NCBI RefSeq assembly: GCF_032477075.1
Contig: NZ_JAWDXO010000012.1
Coordinates: 1-64,000, forward strand
Direction of reading: 5' to 3'
DNA length: 64,000 nt
Source: Fusobacterium sp.
Lineage (GTDB): Bacteria > Fusobacteriota > Fusobacteriia > Fusobacteriales > Fusobacteriaceae
The translations under genes and the position numbers were made by a program. Shown here in pieces: positions 44,054 through 52,701 of the stretch. The notes under the pieces are model-generated. The model did no database searches. It was not told the origin of the DNA and worked only from the letters and a program-made list of their open reading frames with translations. Numbering within the stretch: position 1 is the first letter of the stretch; every line of letters begins with the position of its first letter.

Positions 44054-45262
44054 ATGTTAATGAACAGTTTACAGGCTTTTATTGTACTAGGTATAGTATA
44101 TTATGCTGGTGAATTTATTGGAACAAGGACTAAGGCATGGATACCTTCTGTTTTTGTCACTGCTTGTTTATTCTTACTTGGATATTGGACATTCTTTCCA
44201 AAGAATATAGTTGATATTGCTGGACTAGGAGCTCCACTTGGTGGATTACTTGCTATTATGCTTTGTATTACTCACATGGGTACTATTATTAGTATAGAAC
44301 AACTAAAATCACAATGGAAGATTATCTGTGTAACACTTGCAGGATTATTGGGAATGGTAGTTTTCTGCTGGTTTATCTGTATCCCTTTAGTAGGCCGTGA
44401 TTATGTTATAGCTGGGCTTCCATCTCTTACTGGAGGAATAGTTGCTGCTACAATGATGAATCAGGCTGCTGCAGCTAAAGGACTTCAAGTTGCTGCTGTT
44501 CTTGCTATTGCTATGTATGCTATTCAAGGATTTGTTGGTTATCCATTAACTGCCATTGTATTGAAAAAAGAAGGAAAAATACTTCTTGAAAGATATCACA
44601 AAGGAGAAAGAGGAGTTCTTGGAAATGATGGTGTTGATACTGACACAGGAAATATGGCTGTCAAAGAAGAAACTAAAAAAACACTTATTCCGCCTATGCC
44701 TGAAAAATATTCAACTACTGCATTTATATTACTAAAACTTATGCTTGTATCTTACTTATCTACAGTTATATCTGGTTGGACAGGTGGAAAACTTAATGCT
44801 GCAGTTATTACTCTTATTTTAGGTATAGTTTTTACTGAACTTGGATTCTTAGATAAAAACTCTCTTCAAAAATCTGGTTCTTATGGATTCTTAATGTATG
44901 TTCTTATGATATTTGTTTTTTCTGGTCTTAAAGATGCTACTCCTGAAATGCTTTTAGAGTGTATAGGACCAATGTTTGTAATCATAGTTGTTGGAGTTAT
45001 AGGAATGGGAATATTTTCTATTCTTGTTGGAAAATTCCTGAAAGTAAGCTGGAGAATGGCACTTGCTACCTCACTTACAGCTCTTTATGGATTCCCACCT
45101 AACTATATACTTACTGAAGAAGCTGCAAAAGCTCTAGCTCAAACACCAGAAGAAAAGCAATTTCTTATGGATAATACTCTTCCTCAAATGATTGTTGGAG
45201 GATTTGTAACAGTAACTATAACTTCAGTTATTATAGCTGGAATATTTGTAAATCTGATCTAG
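44054..45262 (+). CDS. Multi-span membrane transporter, family uncertain
   Basis: 402-residue integral membrane protein with about ten hydrophobic segments. A glycine-rich LPSLTGGIVAATMMNQAAAA near residue 136 and a polar NYILTEEA near 350 look like the paired re-entrant loops of secondary transporters of the GltS/2HCT kind. I cannot name the family. A charged loop near 170-220 separates two halves. AGGGGGAA precedes the ATG. The two genes after it encode M20 amidohydrolases, so it probably imports an N-acyl or dipeptide-like compound that they hydrolyse, by analogy with AbgT-AbgAB, although it is not an AbgT homologue by length. Confidence 0.75.
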   Translation: MLMNSLQAFIVLGIVYYAGEFIGTRTKAWIPSVFVTACLFLLGYWTFFPKNIVDIAGLGAPLGGLLAIMLCITHMGTIISIEQLKSQWKIICVTLAGLLGMVVFCWFICIPLVGRDYVIAGLPSLTGGIVAATMMNQAAAAKGLQVAAVLAIAMYAIQGFVGYPLTAIVLKKEGKILLERYHKGERGVLGNDGVDTDTGNMAVKEETKKTLIPPMPEKYSTTAFILLKLMLVSYLSTVISGWTGGKLNAAVITLILGIVFTELGFLDKNSLQKSGSYGFLMYVLMIFVFSGLKDATPEMLLECIGPMFVIIVVGVIGMGIFSILVGKFLKVSWRMALATSLTALYGFPPNYILTEEAAKALAQTPEEKQFLMDNTLPQMIVGGFVTVTITSVIIAGIFVNLI

Positions 45263-45300
45263 ATATTTTGTATCAATTTTAATAAAAAGGAGATTTTTTC

Positions 45301-46497
45301 ATGGATATAAAAAAACTTGCTGAAAAATATGATGATTATATCATTGAACAAAGAAGATATTTTCATCAACGCCCTGAATTATCTTTTGAAGAAAAAGAAA
45401 CTACTCAAGCCTTGAAAAATCAGCTTGAAGATATGGGAATAGAGGTAACTACTTTTGATGATTACTATGGACTTGTAGGTATAATCCATGGTGGAAAAAA
45501 ATCAGGAAAAACTATAATGTTAAGAGCTGATATAGATGCTCTCCCTATAGAAGAACATGCTGATGTTCCTTTTGCTTCAAAAAATGGAAAAATGCATGCA
45601 TGTGGACATGACTGTCATATGGCTATGCTCCTTGGAGCTGTGAAAATTTTAAATGAAGTTAAGGATGAACTTGATGGAGATGTAAAAATATTATTTCAAT
45701 CAGCAGAAGAATCTTGTTATGGAGCTAAATATTATGTAGAAAAAGGTATTCTTGATGATGTAGATGCTGTATTTGGTATGCATATTTGGGGAACTCTTGA
45801 TGCTCCTTATTTCAATTTAGAAGCAGGTGGAAGAATGGCTTCTTGTGATAACTTTAAAATAACTGTAAAAGGTACAAGTGCTCATGGTTCTGCTCCTCAT
45901 CTTGGACATGATGCCATTGTTGCTGCTGCTTCAATGATAATGAATCTTCAAACTTTTGTAAGTCGTATGAATGATCCTTTGAATACTCTTGTTCTTTCAA
46001 TTGGTACTTTTAAAGGTGGTCAAAGATTCAACATAATTCCTAATCATGTTGAAATGGAAGGAACTATACGTACTTACTCAAGAGAATTAAGAAAAAAAAT
46101 GGAAGCAAATATAAAGACAATAATTGAAAATGTTGCTAATATTTTTGGCTGCAAAGTGGAATTAGAATATGATGCTTTCCCTAACCCTGTTATTAATGAG
46201 CACAAGGATTTAAACAGACTTGCTCATGATGCTGCTGTAAAACTATATGGTGAAGAATCTCTTACTACTATGCCTAAACTTACAGGTTCAGAGGACTTTG
46301 CTTATTTTATGGATAAAGTTCCTGGATTCTTTGGATTTTTAGGATGTGCAAATGAAGAAATAGGAGCTTGTTATTCTAATCATAATGACAAGTTTAAAGT
46401 GGATGAAACTGTACTGCACAGAGGTTCTGCTCTATATGCTCAATTTGCAGTTGACTTCCTAGCTGAAAAATCTAAAAATGAGGGAGGGAATAAATAA
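45301..46497 (+). CDS. M20 family amidohydrolase (first of two)
   Basis: 398-residue metallopeptidase of the M20D type (IAA-amino acid hydrolase, AbgB, N-acyl amino acid hydrolase). Metal ligands are in MHACGHD near residue 98, the catalytic Glu pair in SAEES, then FGMHIWG, and a C-terminal His in YSNHND. The central dimerisation domain starts at SCDNFKITVKG. AAAAGGAG precedes the ATG. The stop overlaps the start of the next gene in TAATG. It shares long identical stretches with that gene, so they are tandem duplicates. Substrate unknown. Confidence 0.9.
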   Translation: MDIKKLAEKYDDYIIEQRRYFHQRPELSFEEKETTQALKNQLEDMGIEVTTFDDYYGLVGIIHGGKKSGKTIMLRADIDALPIEEHADVPFASKNGKMHACGHDCHMAMLLGAVKILNEVKDELDGDVKILFQSAEESCYGAKYYVEKGILDDVDAVFGMHIWGTLDAPYFNLEAGGRMASCDNFKITVKGTSAHGSAPHLGHDAIVAAASMIMNLQTFVSRMNDPLNTLVLSIGTFKGGQRFNIIPNHVEMEGTIRTYSRELRKKMEANIKTIIENVANIFGCKVELEYDAFPNPVINEHKDLNRLAHDAAVKLYGEESLTTMPKLTGSEDFAYFMDKVPGFFGFLGCANEEIGACYSNHNDKFKVDETVLHRGSALYAQFAVDFLAEKSKNEGGNK

Positions 46498-47675
46498 TGC
46501 TGATCAAAGAACTTTCTGAAAAATATAATGATTATATAATAGATCGTAGAAGATATTACCATCAATATCCTGAACTTACCTTACAAGAAATTGAAACTAC
46601 AAAATCTATAATCAAAGATTTAAAAGAAATAGGGATAGAAGATATAAAAACATTTAAAGATTTCTATGGATGTGTAGGAATATTAAAAGGAGGAAAGCCT
46701 GGTAAAACTGTTCTTCTACGGGCTGATATTGATGCTCTTCCTGTATTAGAAAAAACTGAACTTCCTTTTGCTTCAAAAATTGAAGGAAAGATGCATGCAT
46801 GTGGACATGATAATCATATAGCTATGTTATTGGGAGCTGCTAAAATCCTATTTGATATGAAAGATGAAATTGCAGGAACTGTTAAGTTTTTATTTCAGCC
46901 AGCTGAAGAATTAGCTGTAGGAGCAAAGGCTGTTGTTGAGCAAGGTGTTATGGATGATGTTGATGCCTGCTATGGTATTCACATCTGGTCTATGGTAGAT
47001 TCTCCAAAAATCAATATGGAAATTGGAGAAAGAATGGCTTCTTGTGACAACTTTAAAATAACTATCAAAGGATTTGGAGCTCATGGTTCTGCTCCTCACT
47101 TAGGACATGATGCCATTGTTGCTGCCAGTGCTGTTATAATGGGACTTCAGACTATTGTCAGTCGTATTAATAATCCATTGAATGCTGCTGTTATAACTAT
47201 TGGAGTAGTTGATGCTGGACAAAGATTTAATATAATTGCAGATAAAGCCGTATTAGAAGGAACTGTACGTACTTTTAATAAAAAATTCAGAATGGAAATT
47301 GAAGGACTTATCAGACAGATATCTGAAGATATAGCTGCTGGATATCAATGTACTGCTGAAACTGAGTATTCATACCTAACTGGTGCTGTTATTAATGAAG
47401 ATCAACATCTAGTTGATTTAGCTCAAAATGCAGTAAAAAAACTATATGGTGAAGAAGGCTTAGCTGAACTTGAAAAAATGACAGGTTCTGAAGATTTTGC
47501 TTACCTTATGGAAAAAGCTCCAGGAGTATATGGTTTTATTGGTGCAAGAAGTGCTGAAATTCCTGGTTCTGAAAAAAGCAATCATCATGAATGTTTCACA
47601 GTTGATGAAGCTGCATTACAGAGAGGAGCAGCTGTTGCTGCACAATTTGCTTTTGACTTTTTAACTGAAAAATAA
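46497..47675 (+). CDS. M20 family amidohydrolase (second of two)
   Basis: 392-residue paralogue of the preceding gene with all metal and catalytic motifs kept (MHACGHD, PAEELAVGAK, YGIHIWS, SNHHE). Both copies share SAPHLGHDAIVAA exactly. Small changes near the active site (WS for WG, PAEEL for SAEES) suggest a shifted substrate range. Translation is coupled to the first copy by the one-base overlap, so the two may form a heterodimer like AbgA-AbgB. The operon ends at the terminator 47690-47724. Confidence 0.9.
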   Translation: MLIKELSEKYNDYIIDRRRYYHQYPELTLQEIETTKSIIKDLKEIGIEDIKTFKDFYGCVGILKGGKPGKTVLLRADIDALPVLEKTELPFASKIEGKMHACGHDNHIAMLLGAAKILFDMKDEIAGTVKFLFQPAEELAVGAKAVVEQGVMDDVDACYGIHIWSMVDSPKINMEIGERMASCDNFKITIKGFGAHGSAPHLGHDAIVAASAVIMGLQTIVSRINNPLNAAVITIGVVDAGQRFNIIADKAVLEGTVRTFNKKFRMEIEGLIRQISEDIAAGYQCTAETEYSYLTGAVINEDQHLVDLAQNAVKKLYGEEGLAELEKMTGSEDFAYLMEKAPGVYGFIGARSAEIPGSEKSNHHECFTVDEAALQRGAAVAAQFAFDFLTEK

Positions 47676-47689
47676 TAGATTGCTATTTG

Positions 47690-47724
47690 ACAAGGGAGAT
47701 GAAATTTCAACTCCCTTGTTTTTA
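47690..47724. terminator. Terminator of the transporter-amidohydrolase operon
   Basis: ACAAGGGAG (47690-47698) pairs with CTCCCTTGT (47711-47719), followed by a T-run on the plus strand. It reaches the stop codon of the convergent flavoprotein gene. Confidence 0.85.
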
Positions 47725-48375
47725 TATTTGCATTACCATAAGTTTTCCAGCTTCAAAAGCATTTTGACAATCTATAGGAAATTGTGTACGTTTGTGCTCT
47801 GCCTTTACTTTTTCTGAAAATATTTCTATTTTATATTTATTGTAATCACTAAACTGATAAGTATTAAATGCATAAATAATCTCTGGTTTTTTAAATACAT
47901 TAGCTATTATTGATTCCATATTTGAAAGACGTACATCGTAGCCAAATTGTTTCATTAAATCTTCAGGAACATTCATAGTATAAATCATAGCTGTAGGCAT
48001 TTTTTTGGGAGCTATTTTTTTGTAGCCCTCCTCATAAGTAGTAAATGGAAAAATTAACCTTTCAAAAAAGCTGCGTAATTGACCTGTTATATCTCCAAAA
48101 TATATTGGCGAACCAAAGACAACTCCATCTGCTGTGGAAACTTTTTCTAACACTGGTTGTAACTCATCTCTTACAATACATTTTCCATAAGTATTTCCCT
48201 CTTTTCTTTTACATCCAAAACAGCTTATACAACCTTTATAATTCAAATCAAATAAATTAATCATTTCTGTTTCAATATCTGGAGAAACAGATTTTGCACC
48301 TTCTAAAAATTTATTACACATTGTTGCTGTATTTTCTTTTTTTCTTGGACTTCCATTAATTGCAATTATTTTCAT
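47722..48375 (-). CDS. Flavodoxin-fold NAD(P)H:flavin/quinone reductase-like protein with cysteine cluster
   Basis: 217-residue flavoprotein of the NADPH-dependent FMN reductase/iron-sulfur flavoprotein group. The FMN-binding loop is INGSPRKKENT at residues 5-15. A cluster GCISCFGCKRK near residue 48-58 supplies three cysteines, with another at GKCIV, suggesting an iron-sulfur centre. GSPIYFG near 88 fits the flavin site. AAGGAGAA precedes the ATG. It diverges from an HxlR regulator, with overlapping promoters and a palindrome between, a layout typical of redox- or electrophile-responsive pairs. Confidence 0.85.
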   Translation of the reverse strand: MKIIAINGSPRKKENTATMCNKFLEGAKSVSPDIETEMINLFDLNYKGCISCFGCKRKEGNTYGKCIVRDELQPVLEKVSTADGVVFGSPIYFGDITGQLRSFFERLIFPFTTYEEGYKKIAPKKMPTAMIYTMNVPEDLMKQFGYDVRLSNMESIIANVFKKPEIIYAFNTYQFSDYNKYKIEIFSEKVKAEHKRTQFPIDCQNAFEAGKLMVMQI

Positions 48376-48408
48376 AGTTCATTCTCCTTCAATAATTATT
48401 TTTGGTGG

Positions 48409-48437
48409 TTGACTTTATGTTTATATAAGTATATAAT
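48409..48437 (+). promoter_or_regulatory. hxlR-family regulator promoter
   Basis: TTGACT (48409-48414), 17 bases, perfect TATAAT (48432-48437). Confidence 0.78.
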
Positions 48438-48456
48438 AACAAAAACAATTGTACAA
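48428..48456 (-). promoter_or_regulatory. Flavoprotein gene promoter, overlapping the divergent one
   Basis: TTGTAC (48456-48451), 17 bases, TATACT (48433-48428) on the minus strand. It shares bases with the -10 of the divergent promoter. Confidence 0.6.
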
Positions 48457-48468
48457 GTACGCACAATT
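48447..48468. promoter_or_regulatory. Candidate HxlR operator
   Basis: AATTGT (48447-48452) and ACAATT (48463-48468) form an inverted repeat with 10 bases between. It covers the -35 of the flavoprotein promoter and the start region of the regulator transcript, so a bound dimer would repress both. Confidence 0.5.
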
Positions 48469-48510
48469 TTATTTCTTAGTATCTATTATATACCTAGGAG
48501 GATATAAAAT

Positions 48511-48882
48511 ATGAACGAACTCGAATATATGAATGAATTTAAAAAAAGTTATGATACAATATACAATAATAAATGCCCATTACTTTATGCATTAAAAATA
48601 ATTGGGCAGAAATGGAAACTTCCTATTCTGTGGCATCTGTCTGAATCTGAAATGCTGCATTACAATGAATTAAAAAGATGTGTTGCAGGAATCACAAATA
48701 CTATACTCACAAAATGTTTAAGAGAGCTAGAATCAGATGGACTTATTTCAAGATTTCAACATAATACCATTCCACCCTCTGTAGAATATCGACTGACTGA
48801 ACATGGAAAGTCATTACTTCCTACATTGAATGAATTATATCATTGGGGAAAAGAACAGATTAAATTAAATGATAAAAAGTAA
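48511..48882 (+). CDS. HxlR family winged-helix transcription regulator
   Basis: 123-residue DNA-binding protein. The HxlR core is clear: CPLLYALKIIGQKWKLPILWHL near residues 28-49, then the recognition helix region GITNTILTKCLREL and a wing. A Cys precedes the winged helix, as in redox- and quinone-sensing members such as YodB and HypR. TAGGAGG precedes the ATG. It probably controls the divergent flavoprotein and itself through the palindrome at 48447-48468. Confidence 0.9.
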   Translation: MNELEYMNEFKKSYDTIYNNKCPLLYALKIIGQKWKLPILWHLSESEMLHYNELKRCVAGITNTILTKCLRELESDGLISRFQHNTIPPSVEYRLTEHGKSLLPTLNELYHWGKEQIKLNDKK

Positions 48883-49014
48883 TGTGCAAGCATATTTGGA
48901 GATTATTATTAAAATTCCTATAAAGAGTGATATAATTACATAAAAATAAATGACCAAATCTTAAGTATCCTAAAAAATTTTTATCTCACATCAATTTAAA
49001 AATATACTTAAATA

Positions 49015-49053
49015 CAAAAACACGATTATCTAAGAATAGTTAATCGTGTTTTA
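49015..49053. terminator. Bidirectional terminator between hxlR-type gene and AraC regulator
   Basis: ACACGATTA (49020-49028) pairs with TAATCGTGT (49041-49049), with A-run before and T-run after. It lies 36 bases past the AraC gene stop and about 135 bases past the regulator stop. Confidence 0.8.
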
Positions 49054-49085
49054 TAATTTTTCTCATAATTGCAAATTTCTTATTT

Positions 49086-51263
49086 TTATTCTCCTTCTTG
49101 TTCTCCAACTCCAAAATATTTTCCTGGAGAAACTCCTTCATACTTTCTGAATATTCTTATAAAAGTATTTGAACTATTATATCCTATAAGTTCTGCAAGT
49201 TCTTTTATTTTTAAATCCTTATTATATTCCATAAGTTCCTTTGCTTTTTCTATTCTGTAGATGCTCAGATAGTTTTTAAAATTATCCCCCATAACCTTTT
49301 TAAATAATACACTTGTATATTTAAATGAATGTCCTAAATGATCTGCAAGGTTTTCTAGTGATATATCTATCATATAGTTCTCATCTAAGTATTTTTCTAT
49401 TTTTATTCTAGTGCTTTCTGTATCACTCAAATCTTTAACTTTTACAGCTTTACATATTTCAAAGATTTTTTCTTCAAATTTATTTTTTAATTCATCAGCA
49501 TCTTTTATAGTGAGAAGTTCCTCTGCCTTAAAACTTTTTATTTCTATTGTTTCATCCATATCTTTAAGTTCTATAAACATTCTTCCTAATGTGTTGTATA
49601 AAAGGCCTCCAAATTCTTTTATATATTTTTTATCTATATTTCTACTGTATTTATCATCAAACATTTCTTCAAGCACTCTTCTTACACTAATTTCATTTGA
49701 ACTTAAAGTTCTCATTATAAGCTTTGCCTCCAATTCAATTGGATAATAATATTTCTTCTGATTACTTTCATCAATATTATCTTTAAATATTATTCTTTCT
49801 TGTTTAAATACAAATTTATAATCTAGAATTTTTTTAGCTGCTCTATAAGCTCTTGGAAGTTCTTCCAGATTCTCATATGCATCTGTTACAGCCACTGTAA
49901 ATTTAAGTGAAAAATTTCTGTCTATATGAACAGCCAAACATTTTAATATTTCATACAGCTCCTCTTTAGCAAAAATATTTTCCAATATAAAAGCTATACT
50001 CTTATAATCTATATCAACTATTTCACAAACTACATCTTCTGAAAAATATTTTAATATAAGCTCTTTAGAAAGATCAAACTTATTAAATATATTTTCTACA
50101 GAATCTATATCATATATTTCCATAATTATAACTCTGTATTTTTTTACTTTAAAAATTTCAGATTCTTCTATCAAATTGGAAATACCCTTTGTCTCTGTTA
50201 TTCCAATCAGAAAATCTTTTATTTTTTTCTTTTTTTGATATACTTTTAAATCTGTTATTTTATAATTTAAATCTTCATTTATTGTACTTATTTCTTTTAT
50301 TTTATTTTCAATATATTCCAGTTCTTTTTCATTATTATTTTTCATATATCCCATTTTTCTAGCAAGTTGTTTCATTGGTTTAATAACAAGATATATTCCC
50401 AGAAGAATCATAAAATAGATTATTCCAATAACCAAAACTACTTTAAATAATTCATAAAGAACTATATTAAAAATATTTATTCTAGGTTGAACATAAAATA
50501 AAATTTCATAAAAATATGGAATGTAAAATTGGTATATTTTCTTTTCTCTAAAAAAATTTTCAACATTCTTTTTTTCAATGATCATTTCTTGAATTTTTTT
50601 ATATTTTTTTTCATTTTCTTTCTTGTTTCCAAGATTTAAAATATTTTTATGATTAGTTATATACCAGTTTTCTAACTCTCCATATATTTCAGCAAAAAAG
50701 TCATTTTCATTTAATGAAACAATCCAATAAATTACAGTTTTTTCTAAATCATCAGCTTCTCTAAAAAAAATATTTATTTTATTATTATTTTTCACAATAT
50801 ATCTTTCACATTTTTCTATATTTTCTGGAAATCCATGATCTCTATAATAATTTTTTCTGTCCAGTGTACCTTCCTGAGAAAATATGAGATCTTCATCTTC
50901 TGTTCCTACATTTATAGAATATCCTATTTTTCCATATATAGTATTTCTCTTTTTGAGTTCATCAAAAAGCTGTATTTTTCTATATTGTTTTTCTTCAAAA
51001 GTAAGATTTTCAAAAAAATAATTTTTAAAAATACTGCTTGTTTTAAAATCATAAAGTGCAATATTCATAAAATCTAATTTTTTATTTATGTTCTCATATC
51101 TTTGTTCTATTTTCATTTTTTCTTCATCAGTTATTTTTTCTATAACTTTATTGCTATTATATCCTGTAATTAAAAAAAGCAGTAAAAGTGTAATCAGGGT
51201 TATTATTTTGTTTGTTTTACTTTTCATTCTTTCTTTTATCTTTTCATTTATATTCCCTAACAT
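49086..51263 (-). CDS. Membrane-anchored AraC-family regulator with extracytoplasmic sensor
   Basis: About 725 residues. One membrane segment lies near residues 15-35, then about 240 extracytoplasmic residues, a second hydrophobic segment near 265-290 followed by a HAMP-like helix, a long cytoplasmic linker, and a C-terminal AraC DNA-binding domain with two helix-turn-helix units over the last 100 residues (LADHLGHSFKYTSVLFKKV; ELAELIGYNSSNTFIRIFRK). This is the YesN-like layout of regulators that sense sugars outside the membrane. The frame opens at 51281, but AGGAGA lies before the ATG at 51263, which I choose. It adjoins the glycosaminoglycan operon, which it probably activates. Confidence 0.88.
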   Translation of the reverse strand: MLGNINEKIKERMKSKTNKIITLITLLLLFLITGYNSNKVIEKITDEEKMKIEQRYENINKKLDFMNIALYDFKTSSIFKNYFFENLTFEEKQYRKIQLFDELKKRNTIYGKIGYSINVGTEDEDLIFSQEGTLDRKNYYRDHGFPENIEKCERYIVKNNNKINIFFREADDLEKTVIYWIVSLNENDFFAEIYGELENWYITNHKNILNLGNKKENEKKYKKIQEMIIEKKNVENFFREKKIYQFYIPYFYEILFYVQPRINIFNIVLYELFKVVLVIGIIYFMILLGIYLVIKPMKQLARKMGYMKNNNEKELEYIENKIKEISTINEDLNYKITDLKVYQKKKKIKDFLIGITETKGISNLIEESEIFKVKKYRVIIMEIYDIDSVENIFNKFDLSKELILKYFSEDVVCEIVDIDYKSIAFILENIFAKEELYEILKCLAVHIDRNFSLKFTVAVTDAYENLEELPRAYRAAKKILDYKFVFKQERIIFKDNIDESNQKKYYYPIELEAKLIMRTLSSNEISVRRVLEEMFDDKYSRNIDKKYIKEFGGLLYNTLGRMFIELKDMDETIEIKSFKAEELLTIKDADELKNKFEEKIFEICKAVKVKDLSDTESTRIKIEKYLDENYMIDISLENLADHLGHSFKYTSVLFKKVMGDNFKNYLSIYRIEKAKELMEYNKDLKIKELAELIGYNSSNTFIRIFRKYEGVSPGKYFGVGEQEGE

Positions 51264-51343
51264 TTTTCTTCTCCTATACAAAAGATATCTTTATACCACA
51301 ATTATATCATTTAAAAAATAAATTTACACTTTTTTTAAATACA

Positions 51344-51372
51344 GAAAATCCTAGAGATTAAATCTCTAGGAT
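51344..51372 (-). terminator. Terminator of the glycosaminoglycan operon
   Basis: ATCCTAGAGAT (51348-51358) and ATCTCTAGGAT (51362-51372) form an exact 11-bp stem with a three-base loop. On the minus strand TTTTC follows. It is about 110 bases beyond the GH88 stop, before the regulator gene. Confidence 0.6.
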
Positions 51373-51480
51373 ATAAATTATATGATACCTAACATATTTC
51401 TGTTCTTTTTACAGCCAAAATAGCAGTTAATATTCATTTTTCAAACTTCCAATAGTTTTATTTATTTTTTTCTCTCAATA

Positions 51481-52671
51481 TTACCAGTATTTTTTCCATT
51501 CTGGTTTCATAATTCTTACAAGAGCTTCCATATAGAAATAATCTCCCCATATACAACATTCTTCTACACCTATTCCATGAGGTTTACTATATACAGCTTC
51601 TTTTAAAAGTCCATTACAGCATTCCATATCTTTAGTTGTATATTTCTTTATCAATGAATCCATTATAGCTTTTACTGCATTTTCATAAATTTTTTTATCT
51701 GGATCTGAATCAGGAAGATATTTATTCATTTCAAGCATTCCACATACTGCTATTGCTGCTGCTGAGGTATCTTTTTCTTCATTTGATGATTCATCAAAGC
51801 TTAAGTCCCAATAACATACATTATCTTTTGGGAGATGATTCAAAAAATAATTTGTAACTCTTTTATATAATTTTATAAATTTCTCATCTTTTAAATAACT
51901 ATATGCAAGAGGAAAACCATAAATTCCCCATGCCTGTCCTCTGCTCCATGCAGATGTATCAGAAGCCCCTTGAGCTGTTACTCCTTTTAGAGGTTTTCCT
52001 GTTTCATTATCAAAATAATAAGTGTGGTGTGTAGAACTGTCATCTCTCAGAACTACATTTGCTGCTGTGTTAATATGTTTTGCAGCTATTTCTCTATATT
52101 TTGGATCTCCTGTTGCCTCTGATGCCCAGAACAGCAATGGTACGTTTAGGTTGCAGTCTATTATCAATCTATAAGCATTAGGATCATCTAATTCTCCCCA
52201 TGCTTGAATAAACTCGCCTTTTTCCTTAAATCTTCCCATAAGATGAGCTGCTGCTTTTACTCCAGCTTCTTTAGCTGAATTATTACCAGTAATCTTATAA
52301 TGGGCAACAACAGAAGGTGTATATAGAAAGCCAAGATCATGATGATTTACTCCAACTTTATTATCTATTCTTTCTTCATAACTTTTAGTTTGAAATGCTG
52401 CTACTTTTTTATATCTTTCTTCATGAGTTATTTCATAAGCAAGCCATAATATTCCTGTCCAAAATCCGCTTGTCCAGTCATCCCATTCTCCGCCATTTAA
52501 TATTCCTGGATATACATAGTTTGTACTTGCAGGTCTTGGAAATGTATTTATAAAAGTTTTAGTATTCTGATCTATTTTTGTTAGTGCTTCATGTAAAGCT
52601 CCATTTAGCATTTCCTTTGATAATTCAGTTTCATATGAAAATCTTTCTCTTGTTTCCTTTGTAAGTTCCAT
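51481..52671 (-). CDS. GH88 unsaturated glucuronyl hydrolase
   Basis: 396-residue cytoplasmic enzyme that hydrolyses unsaturated disaccharides released by GAG lyases, freeing the unsaturated uronate. It has the (alpha/alpha)6 barrel family pattern. Asp112 in NHHDLGFLY and Asp172 in IIDCNLN are spaced like the two catalytic aspartates of the Bacillus enzyme. There is no signal peptide, consistent with action after import. TGGAGG precedes the ATG. It lies 30 bases after the PL8 lyase gene and is the last gene of the operon. Confident. Confidence 0.94.
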   Translation of the reverse strand: MELTKETRERFSYETELSKEMLNGALHEALTKIDQNTKTFINTFPRPASTNYVYPGILNGGEWDDWTSGFWTGILWLAYEITHEERYKKVAAFQTKSYEERIDNKVGVNHHDLGFLYTPSVVAHYKITGNNSAKEAGVKAAAHLMGRFKEKGEFIQAWGELDDPNAYRLIIDCNLNVPLLFWASEATGDPKYREIAAKHINTAANVVLRDDSSTHHTYYFDNETGKPLKGVTAQGASDTSAWSRGQAWGIYGFPLAYSYLKDEKFIKLYKRVTNYFLNHLPKDNVCYWDLSFDESSNEEKDTSAAAIAVCGMLEMNKYLPDSDPDKKIYENAVKAIMDSLIKKYTTKDMECCNGLLKEAVYSKPHGIGVEECCIWGDYFYMEALVRIMKPEWKKYW

Positions 52672-52701
52672 TTTTCCTCCATAAATATTTGAAATAAATA
52701 G

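Noticed and set aside
45301..47675. Two M20 genes as one gene split by a frameshift
   Set aside because: Each is full length with all metal ligands, and they are paralogues in tandem, not two halves.
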